Assembly: GCA_022376515.1 (NCBI GenBank)
Contig: WTXI01000032.1
Location: forward strand, 186,001 to 250,000
Direction of reading: 5' to 3'
DNA length: 64,000 nt
Source of the DNA: Lactifluus volemus
Lineage: Eukaryota > Basidiomycota > Agaricomycetes > Russulales > Russulaceae
The stretch's first letter is position 1. Every line of letters begins with the position of its first letter. This document shows, piece after piece, positions 1 through 11,434 of this stretch. The notes below the pieces were generated by a model. It saw only the letters and a list, made by a program, of their open reading frames with translations. It did not search any database and was not told the origin of the DNA. The position numbers and the translations under genes were made by a program.

Positions 1-1177
1 CGCTTGGGAACAAAAACCCGGAGGGGACAACTTGAATATGTCAGCAGTTCCATATCACAAAGTCGATCACTGGCACCGAGATCGACCTCATAACCCGCTT
101 ACTGTGGTACAGCATGGTTCTCTGTAATATTTTCATGGAAATTAACATGAGTGACCTTGGGAAGCACTATAGCGGGATGACAAGAATCGTGAGGATCGCA
201 AGAACTTGGATAGGCATGTTTTGTTTTGTTTGCCCCTTTCATTGAAACATGAATTTCAGAAATGTGGAGAAGGTTCCTTTGGCAGTCAGTAATGCCGCAA
301 TCCCTTTGGGATCGCCTGCTACAGTACCTTCAACGCTTACAGCTTCAGCAACCAGCGGTTTCGACTCAACTCGGGGACCGAGTCCCCGTAGCACCTGTGT
401 CCACAAAGGGCAGATTTGGAGTTTTGCGCTGCTCGGTCGATCGGAAGCCAAGAATGTTAAGATAACCTAGCTTCCCGCCAGTGACCACCGTGACTCCCTT
501 CGAGTACCTAGTGGCTTCCCAGTACTAGTACATAGTACCCTGGCAGTTGACATGTTTCGAGTTGTGGGCGGTATTGGGCGGTAAGCACGCCGGGGGTTGA
601 TCGAACGTTGACCCGAAGCAATCGGTTTGATTTCGGCATTATCGCCCGTCCTCACAGGCCTCACCGCTCGGGGGAACGATGCCGTTAAAACTGTTATAAG
701 AGATGCGAAAATATGCGTTGAATGGCCAGGCGACATCCTTTTGCGTCACGATACTCTCCGACTGCACGGGTTAGTGCACTCTGGGTGTTGAGAAATCTGC
801 CCATCGACTCCTCCGACGGGTCGCTAAGTTATTCCCCAGGCGTACTGGTACTGGTAGTAGTACGCCGCCGCACAGCTGAGTTGGGACCCGGGGGTCTTGA
901 GAACTGCCACTGGTAAGCACGGGAACTAAAACGTGTCATCAGGGTAAATGAGCTTGGGCCTTACAAGCCTCGCAGCGGCCAGTACCCCTTTGTTATTTTT
1001 GGTGGGTGTAACTAGGTTATCGGCTAGCGACGGCTCCACCTAGGCGTTGGGACGGGCAGTTGTGCCCAGGAGAAGCAACTTTATTATCTTGCCCGCAAAG
1101 AAACCCAAATTTAGGTTCAAAAGTTTGACGAAAATAATAATTGTTGTTGTTACTTATTTGGACTGCGAACCTGACTT
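1..1177. other. Intergenic, no gene recognised
   Basis: I find no reading frame here with a recognisable protein family or convincing splice pattern. The short open frames lie in several phases and look random. The last part is the upstream region of the uS14m gene. Confidence 0.5.
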
Positions 1178-1550
1178 ATGCCACCTCGACCAAACGTACG
1201 CGTCCTGCGCGACATCAAAGCGCGAAAAGGCGTCGCCGAAAATGAAATATCGCGTCGCGCATATCTCTACGTTGCGCGCAACCAGACCCTCCCCGCCCAA
1301 GTTCGCTACCAGGCCCAGCTGCAGCTAAATAACTTCGGTCGCTATACTCGGCCGACAACAGTCAAAAACCGATGTATCGCCTCCGGCCGTGGGCGTGGCA
1401 TAATTAGCGAGTTTGGACTATGTCGGGTGCGTTGGCGGATTTCACACTCTCCACTGAAAATGTCAACACTGATGGTGATATATGCAGTTCCAGTTTCGGT
1501 TGAAGGCACTCGCTGGTGAGCTGCCAGGTGTCCAAAAGGCGTCCTGGTAG
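1178..1550 (+). CDS. MRP2: Mitochondrial small-subunit ribosomal protein uS14m (MRP2)
   Basis: This encodes a 103-aa protein of the mitochondrial ribosome small subunit, uS14 family (yeast Mrp2, human MRPS14). Exon 1 is 1178-1426 and exon 2 is 1488-1550, joined in phase 0 across a GTGCGT...GCAG intron. The family signature is clear: LPAQVRYQAQLQLNNF, then RYTRPTTVKNRC and GRGRG, with exon 2 giving FQFRLKALAGELPGVQKASW and a stop. The length and C-terminal GVQKASW ending match the usual eukaryotic mitochondrial form. The ATG at 1178 is the first in frame after the upstream AT-rich stretch. As in other mitochondrial uS14 proteins, no Cys zinc motif is seen. Family assignment is very secure; import into mitochondria is inferred from the family. 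Confidence 0.95.
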
Positions 1551-2836
1551 ACTCTTCGAGTCGACTCAGAACTAGGTATTTATCCTCTATTCGCTTGCTA
1601 GCTTTCAAGTAGTTTGATTTTATGGCTAGAAATTCCAGTACAAGATGATTTATCGGCATCAAACCTCGTTCCTTGTTCATTGTGTCCGCGTTGGAACCCC
1701 TTTTTAGCACTGAACTGTATTGTTTATTGCAATAATATGCAAGGACTTCTGCCATCGCAACATGATACGAAAATGAGAATGATCGGTCGATTGGTGAACG
1801 AAATTTCGGCTAAGATGTGTTTCATACTTGTTATCGCCTTTACTCCACGGGCCACGGCGACGGAAGGATAGTCACTTGACACGTACCCCAAAACTTATGT
1901 CCTCTCTGCAACCCTTGAGATTTTATTCAGCTCATCTTGTTCTGGGTTCGTCATGACGAGATGCAAGACAATACACATCAGAGTTGTAGGGGGGTCATTT
2001 TCTATGACAATGCACGAACGGACTATTGTTATATCGCGGACGTCAACACATTGTCGACGACTGGATTCCTGTCTTAAACGAATTTAAGTCACCTGTTCTG
2101 TTCTACGTTTTTATTTGCAGGATAGTTCTGAATCATTGGTTCTACCTGCAACCCGAATCACTTACCACACCTCTTCCTGGACACGATATTGCCTCTGATG
2201 TCATTATGATCATATCCAATCTTCCTGATCAGGGTCATCCTACAGGCACAAGTTGCGGTATTGACATCGAGACCTCGATGTCAGTACCTGAACTTGTGCT
2301 TGCAGCGTAGCTGGTGCGGTGATTAGCTAGTACAACCGTGAGTGAAAGTGAATTCGTCATCTTCCACACCATTTCTCGGGGTAGGGACCAACGGAAGAAT
2401 TGATGCTAGCATGGCCTGGGGAGCACACGTTTTTTTCAGTACCGTTGTCCAGAGATACGAAAAAAGAAGTAACTGAGATGGGTCCCGAGCCAGGGATACA
2501 GCAGGCCTTGCTGTCAGTGAGTACAAGGTACAAGCGTCAGGACCTTCTCGAAGTATCACGGGAGAGGGAACAGCAAACGATTTGAATGCGTATTCGAGGT
2601 CCGCGACTGTGTGACTACGAGACGCTACCATTGGTTGGCGTGGTTCAGTTTGATTAGCATACTTCGATGCATTTCTTGAGGTCGCACGATGTGCCAAAAT
2701 GAGCACATAGCAAGCAGAGCTGCGCAGAACAAACCAAAAACGATGCCGAGTGGATATCACGATATACAGCTGTGTCCGGTCTACTTGTACAATTACGTTG
2801 AGAGGCATTCGCTTTGATGGATCTGTTTATATATGG
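1551..2836. other. Intergenic, holds one hairpin
   Basis: No coding family is recognised between uS14m and the RNase H2C gene. Open frames on both strands lack splice support. The only notable structure is the near-perfect inverted repeat at 2240-2305, listed separately. Confidence 0.5.
2240..2305. repeat. Short hairpin-forming inverted repeat
   Basis: Positions 2246-2270 and 2275-2299 are reverse complements at 22 of 25 positions, separated by only 4 nt. Pairing continues imperfectly for about 6 nt on each side. Such a stem could be a terminator-like or small-RNA-precursor-like hairpin, or a relic of an inverted duplication; nothing distinguishes these. Confidence 0.75.
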
Positions 2837-3617
2837 TCACCTGACGTTAACGAGGGGCAGACAGTCACCAACACACACCTCTGCAGCAATATTCACCCAC
2901 TCCGAGAGTGAGCGAAGATACTCGTCCTTCCCTTCGTCGACGGGGTTGTCCGGATGCCACAGAACAAAGGAATCAAATCGACCGCCGGTTTGAGCGTTCT
3001 CATCGGGCGATCTTCTTCAGACAGCGTTCCGGATGAGTCGTCCAGGTCTCCTCCCACTGGTTTTCCGCGAACCTGCCGCGTAGGCCAACGTTTGGTTTTA
3101 CACCTTGCCATTTGGCGCTCGTCGCCATCCGCATCTCCGCGCAGAATGATGCCCGTGTAGCCTTTTGGCAACGCTACATCTACACCGTGAACAGTGCGAC
3201 CACGGAAAGACGAGATGAACCGCTTTGCAGACTCTGAGAGACGTTGGATAGGGCTGGGACGCAGCACCCATGACGTGGGTGCTGTCGCGGTAATAGTAAC
3301 TGGGGTGATAGCCACTGGACCATTTTCCTTATCTTCCAGGCTTGCCTCGGCGGTACCAGCAGCATTAGCGTTAGGCAACTGGGATTCGCTTCCTCCAAGG
3401 TGGCGGCACTGGCAAGATGTGTTTCTGACGATGCGGGTGCCAAGGGAACAGGTCGGATGCGAAAGTAGGTGGAAACTGGTGCAGGGCCAGTGTGGTTTAT
3501 ATGAAAGGGCATTAAATGGGGGACGCGGATGGGCAGGTTTACATGTGCTGGCGCGATTGTTATCGAGGTCATCTTGCGTTGCCCAATTCCAGCGGACCGC
3601 GTTTTTGTGACTTTCAT
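2837..3617 (-). CDS. RNASEH2C: Ribonuclease H2 subunit C
   Basis: Non-catalytic subunit C of the nuclear RNase H2 complex, which removes ribonucleotides from DNA (family knowledge). Family motifs in order: LMPFHINHTGPAPVSTYF near the N-terminus, SSFRGRTVHGVDVALPKGYTG in the middle, and GRFDSFVLWHPDNPVDEG with SLSEWVNIAAE near the end. These three blocks lie in three reading phases. The breaks fall at CCC runs near 3380 and near 3002; adding one C at each restores a continuous protein through the linker (EANPQLPNAN and EEDRPDENAQ). No intron of normal length explains the second break, so single-base losses are the simplest reading. The stop at 2837-2839 assumes no further intron after WVNIAAE. 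Start is the ATG at 3617, with a second ATG at 3572. It is divergent to the methyltransferase gene. Confidence 0.88.
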
Positions 3618-3833
3618 AAATGATTAAACGTCATGTGACTGTGACAGGACGCGTGCCTCGTAAGGCACAAGCCTGAGGCTGTCAACATGCAACAGAGCGC
3701 AACAAGGCTTCAAGTAGGCTTCTTGTTCCTAACACCTTTGCCCTGTCCACTTTCAGAAAAAATAAAATAAATAAATAATGGGTTTGGAAGGGCGCGCGTT
3801 TGTTCCCCAACATTCTCATCTCTTACCGACGAC

Positions 3834-5204
3834 ATGTCGCTCCGTCGTCCGACTTTTTTCGCCGTCGCGGCTCTACTCACTCTCACCATTGTCCTTCTCC
3901 TCCGTCCGTCGTTTGCACCCAACAACTGGAATTTACCGTCATTGTCATCCTCCTCCTCCTCTTCTTCTTCTATTGGAACCCCTAGTTTTTGCGGCGTTTA
4001 TGAGTGCGGTCAGACGCTTCACTCGTGGATCGAGGAAGAAGAGAGGCGGTATGCAGAAGCTTTGGAAGGTCGAGAGGAACTTATCAAGGCTTGGGGACCG
4101 ACGGAGGATAAAGTCGATTCGTGAGTTTGCACCTTTTTTTTTTTTTGTTTTCCCACACCGATAATGTCGCTCTTCACATAGGTTTCCGACACGCGCTTTA
4201 CCATACACTTTATGTGCGTTTTGCTTTTTTTTTTTGAGAGAGAGAGATCCTTACGTTTCTCATGTGGCTACAGGGGACTTTTACGTCCCGGCTTTTCAAT
4301 GTCCTCATCGCGTAGAACGGATCGGTCAGCGAGGCGATGGCGGCAAGTGGGTATGTGGAATTGACCGCGTGGCTAGGCAAGATAAATGCGTCATCTACTC
4401 TTTCGGTCTGGTCCCCCTATCTATCCTTTCACGCTTACAGTATGCTAATTCGTTTTGCCCTACAGGCGTCAATGATGACTCGTCGTACGAGTCTACGTTA
4501 TTAAAACGCGCGCCCGGTTGCGAGATTTGGGGATACGACTATAGCGTGCACGGCGTGCGTGTGATCTTTTCCCGTTTATAATATGTATTCTTACGCCCCG
4601 GTGGACCTTTGTAGTGGGGTCGTCAAATTAACGATGACCCCGACCTCAGCAAGCGGGCTCACTTTCAGCCGTGGGCGTTGGGTGGAACCGACAATCATAC
4701 GGACCAAGACTTTTTCAAATATTGGAAGCTCGATTCACTCATGAAGCACAACGGTGAGGGTTACATTTTTTTCTTTGATGTCAAAGTCGGGAATTTTGAG
4801 ACCCCGTTGTCGTTGTCAAGGTCACACATTCATCGATATACTCAAAATTGACGTTGAGGGCGCAGAGTTTGATGCACTCGCGGCGTTCTTCAAAGCTTTT
4901 GCTGACGAAGACGTACTGCCGATCGGTCAGCTGCAGCTCGAGATTCACGCAAGCGCGAACCGCGCCAACTTTGAGTACTTTAATCGTTGGTGGGCTGCAC
5001 TCGAGGCGGCGGGCTTGCGACCATTCTATAATGACCCAAACTTGGTGTCGGTCAACCTCTCTCACCGTTCACATCCAGAGGTAATAGAGGTGCGTTCTTT
5101 GAACCAAAATGTTGATGAGAGGTCGCCTAAGACTTTTTTTGCAGTACTCGTTTATGAACATACGAGGTAATCACGCGATTGTCAGTGATCGTTATAATAA
5201 GTAA
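3834..5204 (+). CDS. Membrane-anchored METTL24-like methyltransferase (Methyltransf_22)
   Basis: Seven exons (3834-4120, 4182-4213, 4274-4405, 4466-4554, 4615-4753, 4821-5089, 5145-5204) give 335 aa; all junctions are phase-consistent GT-AG introns of about 55-68 nt. Residues 8-24 form a hydrophobic segment after a short basic N-terminus, a type II signal anchor, followed by a Ser-rich stem. The catalytic region has GDGGKWVCGI (motif I-like), FGVNDDSSYE, WGYDYSV and DILKIDVEGAEFDAL, the pattern of the METTL24/FkbM-like SAM-dependent methyltransferases. A lumenal location (secretory pathway) and SAM use are inferred from the family; the substrate is unknown. Exon 2 is only 32 nt. Confidence 0.9.
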
Positions 5205-8200
5205 TTGGATGGACATGATTCTTCGATAGTGTAAGGTCAGCCGTATCGCTGACCTCGCAGCCATGTTCTCACACTTCGATTTGCAGTTTCCGAGCCCATC
5301 ACGTTTTCAAGAACTCTCCTCTAGACCGACGACCTGTTTTCGGATCGTCTCGCGTGCTCCGGCCACGACCCCCTTACGCCTTGGCCATGGCACCGCTGTT
5401 TTTGGCCTTGTGCCACAAGCTGTGTCCTTTCATCCTCTACATTCCTCATGTTTCACAACTTCCTCTTTGGTTAGATCGCCCCGAGCTTACTTTTGTTCTC
5501 TTGTTACGGTAATTTTTGTGTACCTGACTTTCTTTCAGTTTCCTTTTAAAGACTGCGTGCTGTGATTCGTGCCGCGTCTAGATTTTCGAGCCCTCTAATT
5601 TTTCTCTTTGTTCAAAGGAAACGCGATCATCCTGTGAAGCATTCTGAGGGTGACGCGTCCTTCAAAGTCTTTGTTTTACTCCTTGAATTTCGGCCTCAGT
5701 CTCACTTTGGTATCATTCAACCCCCTTGCTATGCCTCCCTTTGTCCCTCTCGATATCTTCTGACTCGATTTTTCATACCTTAGACTCGCTTCCTTTGTGC
5801 CAGTGGCCTTTCTTTACTTACTTATGAGCCCGTACTCAACGCGTTTCTGTTTCTAGATAGCTGTACTCGACTTGTACATAAATACCCTGCAAAAATGTAC
5901 TCAGAGCAGCAGCGAAATCCCCCTCGTCTGTTCTCTCTTCTCCTCTTAAACACTCATCTGATCTCCTTCAAAACCTTCTCGCTTTCAAGACAGCTCCACC
6001 ATCGCGACCAACATTCTCGCGTTCGACCCGAGTTTTCCCGCGTTCCCCGACTTCGATCGTCCTTGGGAACTGCTCGCTCACTCTCACTTCTTATTTTACT
6101 TCTGAACTCACACGTAGACGCAGCGGTCTTCATCCAATAGGCCGTAGATCTAGAGTCACCTCAAAATTTCCTTCCCTCAATATGTAAGCCTTGGATCTAC
6201 TAGTAGACGTTTGCGATGCGTCCCGAGTCTTCTAGATCCCGCACGTACAGTACCACTAGTATAGGTGAGTCTGAAAAAGGCAAACAGGTACAAAAAACGG
6301 AACAACTGAGGGGGCATCGCATCGGACAATTCCTGCGATGGCACCCCGTCGCACTTGTTCCGATCACAGTGAAGAGAACTTTGAACCAGGCAGAGTTGTG
6401 CCATTCGACTAAGGCTTTGCGGTGGTCACTTGCGACCAGCCAGAGAATGAAAAGCGATCATGATCCGTTTGTGCGATGGTCTCATCTGGGATTCCGTCGC
6501 CCGTAGTACCAAGCGCTGGCAGGAACTTAGTCTGCGACGAGACGATTGAAGGAACTTGTTTTCAGTTCGAACTGTCGATGCGAGCACCCTTCTTCATTTT
6601 AGCGAATAACTGGCCACACTGACCTACACAGAAGTCACAGTGATTACCATGCTGCTCCTTGTATTTCCTCACGTCTAAGTTGGTGACCTCAAGGCTGAGC
6701 GGCTTCAGATTGTGAACGAGTTCAACTCGGGAACAGTTCGTTCCTCTATCAGAAATGTAAGAGCTAACATTCAGAAGTCTCCCAATGTAATTGTAATCGA
6801 CAGATTCATGTCTGAGTCTTTGTGTTGACCTAATCATGTTCTTGATCTTTGAGACCGTGACGACCGTTGGCGAGAGTTGCGGCGGTTTTCTCCGAGGTAA
6901 GTCTCATGATTCTTCTCGATCGTAACTCGGATCGGCCTCTCGCTCACTGGCAGAGCTGTTTCCAGCTATCAATTCCATCGCCCCCCAAGGTCTATGTATT
7001 AACTGTCCCTAGTGAAAACGTTATCACAATTAGTGGCGGTATTCCAATGCATTAGCCAATCGCCGTCACGCCGTCCTTCTGACCTTTCTTGGTGGTAGAC
7101 ACAATTTACATGATCCAGTTATGAGGAATGGTGTGATGAAGCCTTCTTGTGCTAACACGGATATGGTTTGCGATGTCAGCTAGATCTGCGATTCGGTCAA
7201 ACCTGAAGCCACCGTTCAGGTGGCCGACATGACAAGTACTATTTCAGTACATCAGCCCGGCACATTATACAGCAGTCAGCAGCGGCTTACGCACATATCG
7301 CTAGGCTGATTCGACTTGAGTAATGCAGAATGAAATACCACGAGTCCAGCTGAGAGATAGTTCAATATTAGACGGTGACGGAAAGACGGTCCCGCCCGGC
7401 GATAACTCTATCGAGGCAAATAATCCCAGCTTTCTGAAGACCAGCGTTTAAAAAGCGCTTCGAGTTAGATTGAGAGTAGAGAGGCCATGGTTAGGGGACA
7501 ATCTGCGCCAGAAGGTTCGTTGGTGGCTGATGCACAGTATTGCGAAGAATCTGCGCCCAAAGTATGATGATGTACTTTAGCAAGAGGGATAGATGCCGGC
7601 TTCACCGACGAAAGCAACAGTGCAGAAGTTCACCAGGGCCTGTATTTGTATATGATCACTGTACAAGGGTTGAAGATGAGGCGGGTTTAAGTAGTAAGTG
7701 GTTCAGTGTAGCCTCGTCTGCCCACTCGAACTAACCCTTGGACGGCAGGACGTAGATAACCTTTGCCACCGCATAACAAACACCACAGACTTCAACGCGC
7801 AGCACTGCGGACAGACAAGGTGGTGGGGCTGTTGAGGGGTCGAATGATGAGCTTCTGGCCAGCCATGACGAGAAGCAAAGACCCGGCAGAGCTGCAGAGG
7901 GGATTGGCAATGTAAGACATGTCTTGCAGAACGTCGGAACTTACACGCAACAAATCCAGCGCACGTCACCAATTCGATAAAGGGCTAACAAGAACCGTGA
8001 GCCAGTCCTCCGGGAACCGCGGGTGGTGCAGTTTAATTGGCCTGACGTCATCGACGGTCGCCCGTTTGGTAGGCGGGACCACCCAAATCCGAGTTGACAA
8101 ATGTGGGCAGCTCCGAGTCAAGTGGGGGTAGAGTCTCCACCAAAAAGTGCAACAGGTAATTTACTGTAAAATTTCCATCTAGTGGTTCCGTGGGGCTCCG

Positions 8201-9721
8201 GACCTCTTGTGCGATATGACCTCCGCTCGGCTGTCGTTGCATGAAATTCTTTAATTCAGGGAGTGTATATACAGTACGCCAACTATGTAGGGTACATACA
8301 ACTATAGGAAAATATCACTTTTCGCACGAATTTCCATCGTCTCCTGGGTGCGCAAAGTGTTGGAGAGCGTTGTAAGGCCATCTGTTCAGCTAGCCTTGCA
8401 AGTTGCAACCACGTTGTATGCCACGTTTCTATTTTTATCGCAACGCCTCAGGCTCGATGCAGAGTCCCACAGCCCTCACGTCCAAATAGTTTGAGCTTTG
8501 GTGACACGGAATCTGATCTGAGCTTGAGCTTGCACTGGTGCCTGGTGATCATGACCTCGAGGATGCGTGGCTAGTACAGTAGCAGTTGGAGGGGTGCGTC
8601 CTGCCCCGCCTAATCCATTGTTCCACCTCTACACCATAAAAGTCTCTGATCGACAACCCTTGGCGCTGACCATATCCGATGTCAACACATGAGATTGAAA
8701 AAATGTTCCCGCACTGTTATCACACCATTATCACGACCACTAATGTTTTGTGTCATTCAAGTGCTTGTCTCACTGATGCACTACAGTAAATGCAACACAC
8801 TGATTTCTGCGCTATAGCATTCCTGTGAAGTTGGTCGTAAACTCGCAAAGTTTTTGAAACTCCGTCACGATAACTTTAAGGACAGGTGCTTGACGATTCA
8901 ATCCACGTGACATGTGTGTAATTACCTTGCTTGCGAGGTTAAATGCGGCGGTAATCGACCGCCCAACCCCATACAGCATTTCAACATTGCAGGAACCATC
9001 AAAAGTTGATGTAATTCTCTCCTATGGATCTTCTGAATCACTTGGAAATTTTCCGATTGGAAACTCCACAGTTTGCAATGACACAAATTTAAAGTGAACA
9101 TGATCTGTACAATAACGTACAACGTCGGCATTTCCCTGGTTACTCAATTACATCCTTCATGGGTACATGTACTGTACAGTTAGTCCGCTTGCCGTGAGAC
9201 GTTAATGATCGATCAATATTCAAGGCTACGTGGCAATTGCTTGCCTCCTGAGACGTCTCGCACTTGCTTGCAGGCACCGATGGTTTGTCCCGCATCAAAG
9301 TCATTAACTTTACTGAAAGTGATACGTTTCTTGCTTGAAGCATTGCATGGATGGCTCAGAGTCAACTGACAAGATCTTGTTGGTGGGACAAGGCCTAGAA
9401 GGCTGGCAGCGATCGCTTATAAATAATCGGAGTACTGCATTGGGTAAAAGCTGCCAGTGGAAGCGACGGCGGCGACGGGTCATGTCTGCTCCTAATTTGA
9501 CTTAGGCCAAAAACTTCAGTTGTCAGTTGAATGATGGTGGCGAATGAAGTTCAGCGCTGGCCGTCCTTACTGTAATAGCCGTGCAACCCGAAGATTCTTT
9601 AACACCCTACCCGACTGAAGTCTTCGGCAGCAAGTGCTACTTCCTCTTAACCCCCCTTTCTTCCCAATACGTCCGAGTCGCACCTTGGTCTCTGGATCGT
9701 CGCGGTCTCTCATCACAAGCA
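5205..9721. other. Gene-poor interval with a pyrimidine-rich tract
   Basis: From about 5260 to 6180 the plus strand is strongly C+T-rich, like the long CT-rich leaders seen upstream of fungal genes. Around 5995-6103 one phase reads coding-like without a start (includes ILAFDPSFPAFPDF). A candidate first exon follows at 6216. From 6500 to 9720 I recognise no gene, repeat family or RNA; open frames are short and unsupported. This may be degraded sequence. Confidence 0.45.
6216..6264 (+). other. Orphan first-exon candidate
   Basis: An ATG follows the CT-rich tract and opens a short Ser/Arg-rich frame (MRPESSRSRTYSTTSIG) that runs directly into a GTGAGT donor. Downstream, 6340-6411 reads coding-like (EENFEPGRVVPFD) up to a stop, but I cannot connect the two into a recognised gene. 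It may be the 5' remnant of a broken gene. Confidence 0.25.
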
Positions 9722-9928
9722 ATGGTGTCTTCCGTGGAGTATGCGATAGAGACATTTAGTTTGTACTCTCTATTTCCTTCCTGGTGACATCGTGAGAGTG
9801 ACATATCCCGGGCCTGTCAAGTGCATCATTTAAAAGTGTTCCACACGTTCGCGGGTGTATTCATGTGAGTAATGATCGTGACATGCGTCGTGAAGATCGC
9901 CTTTGGCTTACATTTGGTCACGGTACAG

Positions 9929-11434
9929 ATGGGAATATATCATTACTCTTGATTTCGAATGGGAAGTCTACACGGGAGTACGACCATGGAGATGGTCGTA
10001 TATCGCCTACATCACCGCAAGGACGTTGACTGTGACCGCAGTCATCATCGGCCTCGTGGGATTCAACCTTACGAGGGAGTTTAGTTGCGAGGTGCATTTG
10101 TTAGCCATCGTAACCACTGGTATACGCGGTACTCACCCTTTGCACTATGCAGGCTTGGCTTCGTTCTGTCTTAGTATGACTTCTTTCCCCCCATTCTTCT
10201 ACATTCATGCTGATTGATATCTCCCAGGCCACGGCTTGGTTCGGGGGTTGTGGTGCTTCGTTTCTTCTTTTGCTTCGGGGGCGAGTCGTCTTCTCTGTTT
10301 CATCTAATATGGGCCTTATCAATGTTATCGTCGATCAGAGTTGCAATATGGAATCGGGATTATAGGATCATGGAACTCGCTGGGTTTGTTTGGCTGGTCG
10401 ACTTGAGCGCAGCGTGCTATGGTAAGCGTTTCATAGTCCTCTCTTTCACAGTCAACTCTGATCTCTTGAATCCCAGCTATATCAAGGGTCGTCTTTCTTT
10501 TGAATGTCTTTGTGTCTCCGTAGTATTGACACTACGAGTTGCTCAGGGTCAAAGCCGATGGTCTCCTCTTCTCCGAACGTGTGTCGTGACCAACACAGAA
10601 GAGTTCAAGTGGAGTATTTTGATGAGGTTCATTGTGGATTGTACTTTGTTGGGAATTATGATTTTCGGCGTGGTTCAGAAGCGGAATCCGACAGAGTTAT
10701 GGTATTTGCTGTGTTTTCAAGGCTTGTTCTGGATCACTGCTGCTATCATGATGGAGGTGCCGGGTGTGGTACGTCATCCACGTTCTTACCATTATTGCCT
10801 GGTTCATCAGCTCGATGCATTTTGCTTCGCCATCCAGATAATGCCATTCAGGAACATCAACGGTGAGCAAATTTGGACGTACTTGGAATGTGTTATTTAT
10901 TGCCAAATCACGTCAACAGATGGTTGGAATCTGGTCAGTGATCCTAGATGCATTTGTCTGCTTTGGCTGACATCGTTCGCAACGGTAGATGTTCCAATAT
11001 CCTCAGCGTATGTCTCATCCTCTTCTATTGGCACGACTAAATTTACGTCCTACCATTCGCAGTTGTGGTGGTGTACGCTCATTCTAACTCACCTCTTGCT
11101 TGAAACGCTCAGCTATATGTATATAGGGTTATCGCATCCTCGCGGAGCTATCGAGATCTCATCCAAAATATCTCAGAGTAAGCGCCCTTGCCGCCTTTCG
11201 CTACCAAGGCAATGACGTTAACATGGGAATAGTGATAAAGGATCGTATCGGGAACGTTTTAGGGGCAATTCCGAGCGGAGGGATTCAGCACCAGAGAATA
11301 AACGGACAATTCATGTTGCAGTAAAAAGGACGGTCGACTTTAATGGAGGTCTCTTGGACCTGGATACCACTGGCACTGTACCATCACAGGTGGCAGATGA
11401 AGAGAGTGGTCTTTCTTCGGAACGTCAGATATAG
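9929..11434 (+). CDS. Multi-pass membrane protein, Agaricomycete-specific family (5' end unresolved)
   Basis: Exons 9929-10091, 10153-10173, 10228-10280, 10339-10421, 10477-10487, 10547-10768, 10838-10862, 10920-10933, 10989-11007, 11063-11070, 11113-11177 and 11233-11434 join in frame. The product has about six to seven hydrophobic segments and motifs I associate with an uncharacterised Agaricomycete seven-helix-like family: WEYIITLDFEWEVYTG at the start, WSPLLRTCVVTNTEEFKW mid-protein, GLFWITAAI and NINDGWNLMFQ later, and a hydrophilic cytoplasmic-looking tail. Intron 10281-10338 is GC-AG. Three exons are microexons of 8, 11 and 14 nt, which makes those joins less certain. No in-frame ATG exists in the first exon; an ATG at 9722 (MVSSVEYAIETF) may begin a missing upstream exon. 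Function unknown. Confidence 0.7.

Noticed and set aside
1342..1755. Long minus-strand open frame
   Set aside because: It overlaps the well-supported uS14m gene and has no recognisable motifs.
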